Made by a program: the position numbers and the translations under genes
Notes under the pieces: model-generated
What the model was told of the DNA's origin: nothing
Databases searched by the model: none
The model's input: the letters and a program-made list of their open reading frames with translations, nothing else
Shown here: piece after piece, positions 36,682 to 43,501 of the stretch
How positions within the stretch are numbered: the stretch's first letter is position 1
Layout of the letters: each line of letters starts with the position of its first letter
Assembly: GCA_037074765.1 (NCBI GenBank)
Contig: JBAMDO010000311.1
Span: 1-43,501, forward strand
DNA: 43,501 nucleotides
DNA from: Mansonella perstans
Taxonomy: Eukaryota; Nematoda; Chromadorea; Rhabditida; Onchocercidae
Reading direction: 5' to 3'

Positions 36682-37049
36682 GCAACAAAAGTCTGGACTC
36701 ATATTCATCTTCCATTAACTTATTATCATATCATTTTGGCGAACATCAGCAATTATCAAACGGTACTATTAACGATTATTGTATTGATAGCATGCCCAAA
36801 CAAGAACAACAAAAGCAGCAACAAAAACAACAGCAGCATCAAAGTTATGATATTGCAGTAATGCCATTATCATCGTCATCATCCACTAAAAATCAGGATA
36901 TTACTACTACTATTACTACTGCTACTACTACTACTACTACTCCTACTACTGCATCACCAATACAGATGATGTCGCTAATAAAGAAGCGTGGAATTTTCCC
37001 AAAACCAGCAACAAATATTATGAGAACTTGGCTTTTTCATCATCTAGTG
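36682..37049 (+). CDS. unc-62: unc-62 exon 10a: alternative linker tail, homeodomain arm and helix 1
   Basis: The 368-base exon covers residues 508-629 of isoform a. It opens NKSLDSYSSSINLLSYHFGE, has a Gln/Lys-rich run (KQEQQKQQQKQQQHQ) and a Thr-rich run written in ACT triplets (about 36900-36945). It ends with [20 protein letters not shown] then HLV, the N-terminal arm and helix 1 of the canonical Meis-type homeodomain. Against the vertebrate-type sequence ([20 protein letters not shown], HLT) it has V to P, A to T, Q to H and T to V changes. Donor GTG|gtaagt is strong and leaves phase 0 for exon 11. In C. elegans unc-62 the equivalent choice is between exons 7a and 7b. Confidence 0.93.
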
Positions 37050-38063
37050 GTAAGTTTGGATATCCGGAAATATCGAAACTATTCTCACTGGATGAGTTAG
37101 AGAAATGCAAATTGCATATTTTTTTATTGAGAATGACAAATTGAATGATACAGTATTATGAAGAAAAGGGTACGGTACAAGAAGCATCAAACGAATATTG
37201 CTGTATCATGCGGCGTCAGTGTTCTTTTTTCTTTCAATTATTAACTCATACTTTATTGTTTTTTTTTTGCCTTCATAACAGCTTATGAATAAATTTTATT
37301 TTTCAGTTCCATTTTTTTTTACTTTTCTGTTGCTGGCCGAATTTTTGTTTATTCATGCAAAAAATTATTTTTTTTAATTACGCCTAGCTTCACTGCTTTT
37401 GTTTGCAAACTAATAATGCAACGGTTTTTGCATTTTTGAAATTTTTAATTTATTTTAATCACCACAATTTGATTAAAACACTAAACTTAATATGCAATCT
37501 CATCCTTATTATCATTATTACTCTGTTCCTCTTTAATTGCTTTTCTTTAATTCATCTCTCTTTCTCTCTATATTTGCCATTTCTAAATTAATTATATTTG
37601 AATTAAAATTCTTCCATTTCTTACTAAATGGTTTAATTATGTGTTACATATTGCTTTCATTGGCTATCAGTTATTCTCAGCATTCTTAAACTTAAATCTG
37701 TTACACGTAATTTAAACTTGCCATTCCTGAACAATCGTCGTTCGCATATTTCTATTTCAAAAAATTTTAGAAAATTGCCGGAAAAAAGTAGCCAGCAAAC
37801 CTAATTTCTTATCAGTGAATATCGTCGGATTATTTTGCTACGTATTTGTTACTTCTTTTCCTTAATTAGGCAGAAATCATATTTCTAATTAACTGAAAAA
37901 ATTTCGGATTAATTAAATGGATCAAAATTGTGAAATATCTGAAAGAGTTATTATCAATCCCAAGTATAGCTTTGCTTTTTCTCAAAAAAAAAAAAAAAAA
38001 ATTGCCGGAAAAAAGTTTAAAAAAAGCAAAAATAGGGCAGTAGCCACCGTATGGTGTTTCCAG
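37050..38063 (+). other. intron between alternative exons 10a and 10b
   Basis: The 1014-bp intron is mostly A+T-rich. AAAATTGCCGGAAAAAAGT occurs exactly twice, at 37771-37789 and 37998-38016, the second about 47 bases before exon 10b. AGTAGCCA also recurs, at 37787 and 38039. These repeats are unusual in such A+T-rich sequence and may be splicing-control elements. The acceptor of 10b is gtttccag. Confidence 0.6.
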
Positions 38064-38248
38064 GTGATGAATCGTTATCGATGTGTGGCTCGTTAAATGA
38101 TGATGGTGGTAGGGAATCGGTTTTAAGCGAAGGAAATACCGGAAGTGGTGGTGGTTCAGGAACCGGTGCAAATAAACGAAAAGTACCAAAAGTTTTTTCA
38201 AAAGAAGCGATCACCAAATTCCGGGCATGGCTGTTCCAGAATCTTACT
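38064..38248 (+). CDS. unc-62: unc-62 exon 10b: alternative homeodomain arm and helix 1
   Basis: The 185-base exon covers residues 508-568 of isoform b: DESLSMCGSLNDDGGRESVL, a Gly/Ser-rich spacer (SEGNTGSGGGSGTGAN), then KRKVPKVFSKEAITKFRAWL and FQNLT. The last part aligns with the Meis homeodomain arm and helix 1: F-S-K-E-A-I-T-K-F-R sits over [10 protein letters not shown], and RAWLFQ-LT is shared. The basic arm is different and about two residues longer. It enters in the same phase as 10a and leaves phase 0 at ACT|gtaagt. Codons are G+C-rich and complex, so this is a functional exon rather than a relic. C. elegans unc-62 has a comparable alternative exon, which suggests old conservation. 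Confidence 0.94.
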
Positions 38249-41200
38249 GTAAGTTTTAGATCATCTCACACTATTATGCTCATGCTTAAATTTAACTTTG
38301 AAATTTATAATTTAAACTTCTTTAAATGGAGCAATTTTTTTCAAATTTTTCATCAGGAAGGTTGATAGTAAGAGTATAATTCTTATAAGTATTCACATCA
38401 TTAACTCTTTTCTAATTAGTTATCATTTGGAAATATTCCAGCTTTGGGTCCTTGAAATCATTTATTTGATTTAATTTTGATCATATTGTATCTTTCACTT
38501 TATTTTGCATATTATTTTCACCACCATAACTGTCATTATGATAACGATAGTGATATTATCGTCATCATTATCACAACTATTATTAGCATCATTGTAATTG
38601 CTATCATCTATTTTGCTTTTTTATTAATGCAGTTGAATGTGATCGTTCTTTTAAAATTTCACAAAATGTTATTTATTTAATTTTATTTGAATTTACGAAA
38701 ATTTTACGTGAATTTTCTTATCGTTTTATCGTCTCACTAAATTTCAAAACTTCTTTAAGAAAGTTTTTCTCATTCCTATTCAAAGTAAGTATTAATCAAT
38801 CGATTATATGATTACTGATATGGTAGAAATCTTTTAGATGAAGACAATTTTTGAAAAATATAATTAGCAAATTTTATTTTCTTTTTTCATTCTCTTAATT
38901 TCTCTTCCTTTATTATTTCTCTCTTTTGTTATCTATTTTTTGCTGTAAAACAAATCACTATTATGTTATTATTATAACTAATTTCATTTATTATTTTCAT
39001 TATCAACAGTAATCCAAATGATTGAAACAATCGTATATATGTATATATCTATGTGTGTGTGTGTGTGTATGTGATAATATCATGCGGTCTGTCAATTTAA
39101 TAGTACAATAAGTAGTTTTTCGAAAATGATGTTTTTATTTGTGTCCTTGAAAATAGCCAATACATTACAAATGAAAATGGTAGGGTTACGGTAATTGCTT
39201 TTTTTAATTCACTGTTGGAAGTCAATCGTTTTAGTGATGAGAATTCTCTTCGCTTTTTTCATCAAAGAAAAAAAAAAATTTGTCGGTAAATTGAAACGAT
39301 ATGTTTTGAGGGATTGTAAAAAATGAAGTGGAAGGGGAAAAAACAAGATTATAGAAATAAAATTTGGAAATTGCATGAAATTTAAATTAATTTTATCGTA
39401 ATCAAAAAAAAAAACGAATAGAAAAACAAAGCAATTACAGAAGGAATCTAATTCTTTCAAATCATTCATTTGCTCCATTTTGTTTTCACCTAATTTAAAT
39501 GGGCTCAAATTGCCTTTTTAATTTGTTTGTTTTTATGAAATTTTTTCTTTCCCTTTTCAAGTTTCAAATTTCCATTAACATTTAAATATTTAAAAAAAAA
39601 ATTCAATTTGATTCTATTTTGATATTTCTCTCTTTTGCCTTTTTTTTTTTTGTTTATCCTTTATCATATTGCCTTATTGTGATTAAGGAGAAGAAAAAAA
39701 TTGCTCAGTAAATTTATATATTAGCTTTATTATATTATCACTGTTATCAAATTGTTTTGACAAAAAAGTTGACAATAGTATTTATTCTTTCAAATTTTTG
39801 AAAAAAAGCCAAAATTTTCATTATAGTGTTTTTCATTTCAATTCAAAAAATAAATAGCATTTTCTTTGAAGGTCTTAAAATTTCTAATCGAAGATTTGGA
39901 AAGTATAAGAAAATAATAATGAATGCAATAAAAAGTGGCCACTTGATGATATTAAAGTGATAATTGTAATTTTATCAAATTTTAATCGCAAAAAATTGAG
40001 ATGGTCACTTATGTCATCAATATTTGACAATTTTTCATTCCATGCCTTTTAAAAAGTTAAAATAAGAAAAAGGAAAAATAAAGATAAGTCAAATAAGTTA
40101 TTTAGTAATTTAAAATGATGCAAAAAAAAAACGATTCAGTTTTGTCTTTAGAACTTATCACTTCATAATTAATTAAAATATTATTTATTTTTTTTATAAT
40201 TCATATGAATTATTAATTTAATATATTTGCATCTACTGTTCATTCAATGCTATTTTTTTCTTCTCTATTTTTCATTTTTTTTTGCTCTCTCTCTTTTGTT
40301 TTTCATCTTTGTCATTTTATTTAACATTCTTATTCATCTTAAAAATGTGTTCATTTGATGATAAAAATTGATGGATGACAAATTAGAAAGAATTAAATTA
40401 AACTGAAATATTGGCTTGAATTAAATGAATGAGTGAGTGACTGTTTCATTTGGCTGATTGACAAAATAATGAATAAATGAGAATTTATTTGATTGACAAA
40501 TACTTGAATTACTACAAAATATCAAAATAATGTACTCAATAAATCAATTCTTTCTCTCTTCTCTCTCTCTCTCTATCTTTACTTCACTTATTCATTCAAT
40601 TATATTTTGAAAAATTTTTTCTTGTTTGTTTTGAACTTTTTTAGCAATATTTTTCTTGCATATTGAATAATTTTATTATTCATTAAATTCATTCATCACA
40701 TCGCAGACATATATTTCTTTGCTCTATTCATTAATATTAAGTTTAGATTTGATTTAAATTTCGAAATATAATTTAATTTAATGATCAGTATGTTTAGTTT
40801 AATTTTTTTAAATTTGCAGTATTTCTGCAATATTACAATTCTTCTTTCAATGAGCTCCGTTTAATTCCTATGTTTTTGTAATCGGATTAAATTCCTAATT
40901 AATTTTTTTAATATTTTAGCAGAACATTGATCAGATCTTGATCCATTGATTGATTGATTGTTTTAGTTGAAATTTTTCTTCAAACAGAAATCAACATATT
41001 TCCTTCGTAAATTTCATAATTTCCATTCTTCTTTCCTTTTTCAAATTTTATTGTGATTTAACTTCTTCACCAACCCATATCCTCGGTACGAAAAATTGTC
41101 GAAAGAAGTTTTCGAAGAAAGTTTCATCAAATTTTAATAAATTTGAAATGAGAATGAAAAAAGCACGAAAATACAAGTGCAAACAATTGCAGTGATCCTA

Positions 41201-41377
41201 GTGTTGCATTAATGTGTTTCTTATTTTTTCTTTTTTCCTTTGTTTTCTCTATGTTTTTTTTTATTTTTATATTTTTTAATTTCTACGACCATTTTTAAAT
41301 TTTTTTTAATAGGAAATTTATTTTTCAATTTTTTGTTTTCAGATAATGATCACATTATTTTGTTTTTTTACTTCTAG
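38249..41377 (+). other. intron 10
   Basis: The 3.1-kb A+T-rich intron has a (GT)n run near 39052-39069 and several A/T homopolymers. A 99-codon minus frame at 39209-39508 looks fortuitous. Acceptor cttctag. Confidence 0.8.
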
Positions 41378-41454
41378 CATCCATATCCATCAGAAGATCA
41401 AAAAAAGCAACTTGCACATGAAACTGGCCTCACAATTCTACAGGTCAATAATTG
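41378..41454 (+). CDS. unc-62: unc-62 exon 11: TALE loop, helix 2 and start of helix 3
   Basis: The exon follows acceptor cttctag and encodes HPYPSEDQKKQLAHETGLTI then LQVNN plus the first two bases (TG) of the Trp codon of WFINARRR, cut at donor gtaagt (41455). The P-Y-P in the loop is the three-residue TALE insertion signature. It is common to both isoforms and needs phase 0, which both 10a and 10b supply. The exon carrying F-I-N-A-R-R-R should begin with G to complete Trp; no such exon is visible in the rest of the window. Confidence 0.97.
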
Positions 41455-43501
41455 GTAAGTTGAAATTTTAATTTCAATTTCTTCTTCTTTTTTTCACCTT
41501 TAATTCAGCAACTGTAGTCTTAGCAATCAATGATGCACTCAATTGCTTAACAGTACTAATAAGTGTGCCAAGTAATCAGGAATTCCATCGTATAATATTA
41601 CTAATATGTTATTAAGTATTATTAAATATGGTTTATAGAAATTTAAAAATTAATTTACTTTAAAATTTACTCTCCAAAATAATTAATTCATTTTTTTCAT
41701 TAATAATTGAAATTTCCATACTCAACAATTATGAAATTTATATGTTAAGATTAACCTATGATTATTTCTTCATTTATCAAAAATTGAAATTTTGTGGTCA
41801 AAAAAAAAAAAAAAAAAGATTCGAACTTATAATTTATAACTTTAAAAATATTTTCTTTATTAAAAATTAAAATATATATTTAAAAAATAACGAATTAGTA
41901 TGTAATTAATTCAATTTAAGATTATTTTTTTTTTTGTTGAAACATAAAATTTAAAAGTAATTATTTTTTTAACATATGTAACTTAAGATGATGGAAGTTT
42001 TTTGAGCAGAAGGTATGATGATGAATTTAAATAATGGCAAATAGATGGTTATATGATCATCAGACATGTTAATTGCTTGTTTCAATTTTTTTTTTTTTTA
42101 ACACATGGATTGAATGGATGACAGTTGTGGTACCATTGATGACAGGAAGAAATAGGTCAACTAAATATAGGTGTCATTGATTCCAGCAATTAGAAGCCTT
42201 AATTCAGGGCAATTTTCTTATATTTTTTATTTTCTACCAATAACCTTTTTTTCTTTCTGTCCATTCATATATTCTCCTTCTTTCTCTCTTTCTCACTCTT
42301 TTTTAAAAATTATAAAGAAGAAAAACGGAAAAAATAGATCTGACCAAAGGTCAAATTACTAAATACATATATACAAAGGAATAGTTTACCTTGAGAAAAG
42401 CAGGACAAATCGGTATGGGAATGGTAAAAAATAAAGCGAAACTAAATGAATAAACTTTCGAAGAAGAAAAAGTATTTGCAATAAATGAAGTAAAAAGATA
42501 AGTTTGAAAGATAGCATTTAAATTTAAAAGCAAGAATTACTAAATGAAATTTTAACAAAAAATTAAAATTAGGAGATAAAAAATTTTATTGACTTTTTTT
42601 TGTTCACAATGTCTTTTTCAAAATTGTTTATTGTATACTAAATTTATTTATTATTTAAATTACTATGACTTTTTTGAATTATTTATTGTATACTAAATTT
42701 ATTTATTATTTAAATTCTATTTACAATTTTTTTCTTTGCTTAATACAAAAATATTCCCTGATTATATTTTAATATTGAATTCTTTTCAATCATTAAATTT
42801 CAATGTCGTTCAATTGGAAATGTCGCTTTCTTTTTTTTGTTATCAATTCATTTTTCTTCACTTTTTAATTTTCATTTTTTCCTTTTGTTTTATTATTTCA
42901 ATTTGAAATCGATTTTTCTATTCTTTTACTTAATTGTAATTTTTTCATTTTTTTTTGTTATGTCATTTATAAGTGACATTTATCGATTAATTTAAATATC
43001 GCATCATAAAATTACTTATGAAAATTGGTAGTGACTAAGAGATTATCCATATCCGCATTTAAAGGCAACTTAATACCGTATAATTTGACAGGGATAATTG
43101 TATTATTCATATGATTATCTTTCACACAACAGATTTACCTCATTATACTGCGCTTTTCAAGCGTATCAATAAAACATTGCCCTACTAAATATGAAATATA
43201 AATATGAATATATAAGTATATATGTATTTAATATGAATTAATTCCAATCTTTCCCTGTATTTTGGATTTCAAATTTTTTTTAATAAAAAAAAAAAATATC
43301 ATTTGTTTATTGCATGAAAATTTTTCATTCATCTCAATTAGTAAAATTTATTAAAATTCAAGCAATTTATTACTGGCTTATAAATTTAAGTTAAGTGTTT
43401 CAATAAATTGATTCTAATATAAAGCATTTGTTTAATTTGAATCAATGCCAAATTTTCAAATTTTTTTTTTGATTCAAAATTTTAAATATAGAAATTTAAT
43501 T
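41455..43501 (+). other. intron 11, continuing past the window
   Basis: More than 2 kb of A+T-rich sequence after the strong donor gtaagt. I looked for an acceptor followed by G and a Phe-Ile-Asn-Ala-Arg-type coding run and found none. It contains a 55-bp tandem duplication at about 42627-42716 and short frames of repeat composition only. Confidence 0.75.
42627..42716 (+). repeat. 55-bp-offset direct repeat
   Basis: TTTATTGTATACTAAATTTA and the bases that follow (TTTATTATTTAAATT) occur at 42627-42661 and again, essentially identical, at 42682-42716. About 20 bases lie between. A recent local duplication. Confidence 0.9.

Larger units (their letters stand above)
4284..41454 (+). other. unc-62: unc-62 / Meis-Homothorax gene, 3'-incomplete locus
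   Basis: Twelve exons on one strand join into one frame and encode a TALE-class homeodomain transcription factor. Proteins of this family enter the nucleus with PBC-class partners (CEH-20/CEH-40 in C. elegans, Exd/Pbx elsewhere) and bind TGACAG-type sites. The diagnostic blocks, in order, are [62 protein letters not shown], then a homeodomain with HPYPSEDQKKQLAHETGL and TILQVNNW. Exon lengths are 510, 191, 163, 51, 51, 164, 82, 206, 101, then 368 (10a) or 185 (10b), then 77 nt, with compatible phases at every junction. That gives at least 654 residues with 10a or 593 with 10b. The end of the homeodomain and the C-terminus lie beyond the window. Gene identity is near certain; the first exon is the least certain part. 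Confidence 0.95.

Overview
The window is a very A+T-rich eukaryotic genomic segment with long introns. It holds one recognisable protein-coding gene: most of a plus-strand TALE-homeobox gene of the Meis/Prep/Homothorax family, the orthologue of Caenorhabditis elegans unc-62. The A+T-rich, microsatellite-laden introns, the nematode-type 3' splice sites (mostly TTTNCAG or TTCTAG) and above all two alternative exons for the first half of the homeodomain (known from C. elegans unc-62) point to a nematode. The large introns and homopolymer-rich noncoding DNA would suit a parasitic spirurid or filarial-like species, but the genus is a guess.

Layout: bases 1-4283 are upstream sequence, with a possible minus-strand exon of unknown identity near 335-569, a duplicated segment near 2.4-2.7 kb, a perfect hairpin at 3453-3473 and a CAA/CAG-rich probable leader. 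The first coding exon is 4284-4793, followed by an intron of about 19 kb (4794-23805) full of simple-sequence DNA, minisatellites and a few more complex islands. Exons 2-6 (23806-29740) encode the conserved Meis/PKNOX N-terminal domain that binds PBC/Exd partners. Exons 7-9 (29944-35188) encode a Ser/Ala/Pro/Gln-rich linker. Exon 10a (36682-37049) and exon 10b (38064-38248) each encode a different linker tail, homeodomain N-terminal arm and helix 1. Exon 11 (41378-41454) encodes the TALE loop, helix 2 and the start of helix 3. The recognition-helix exon (expected to continue W-F-I-N-A-R-R-R) is not seen before the window ends, so the gene is 3'-incomplete.

The joined frame is consistent: exons 1-9 total 1519 nt, ending one base into a codon. 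Both 10a and 10b enter in that phase and leave in phase 0, which exon 11 requires. Using both 10a and 10b, or neither, brings an in-frame stop within 11 to 15 codons. The two exons are therefore locked into mutually exclusive use, so one locus can make two transcription factors with the same PBC-binding region and recognition helix but different arm and helix 1. Candidate splicing elements lie beside them: TGCATG motifs upstream of 10a, and an exact 19-nt direct repeat in the intron before 10b.

No tRNA, rRNA, CRISPR array or intact transposon was recognised. All exon calls come from reading the sequence and known family conservation; no transcript data or database search was used.
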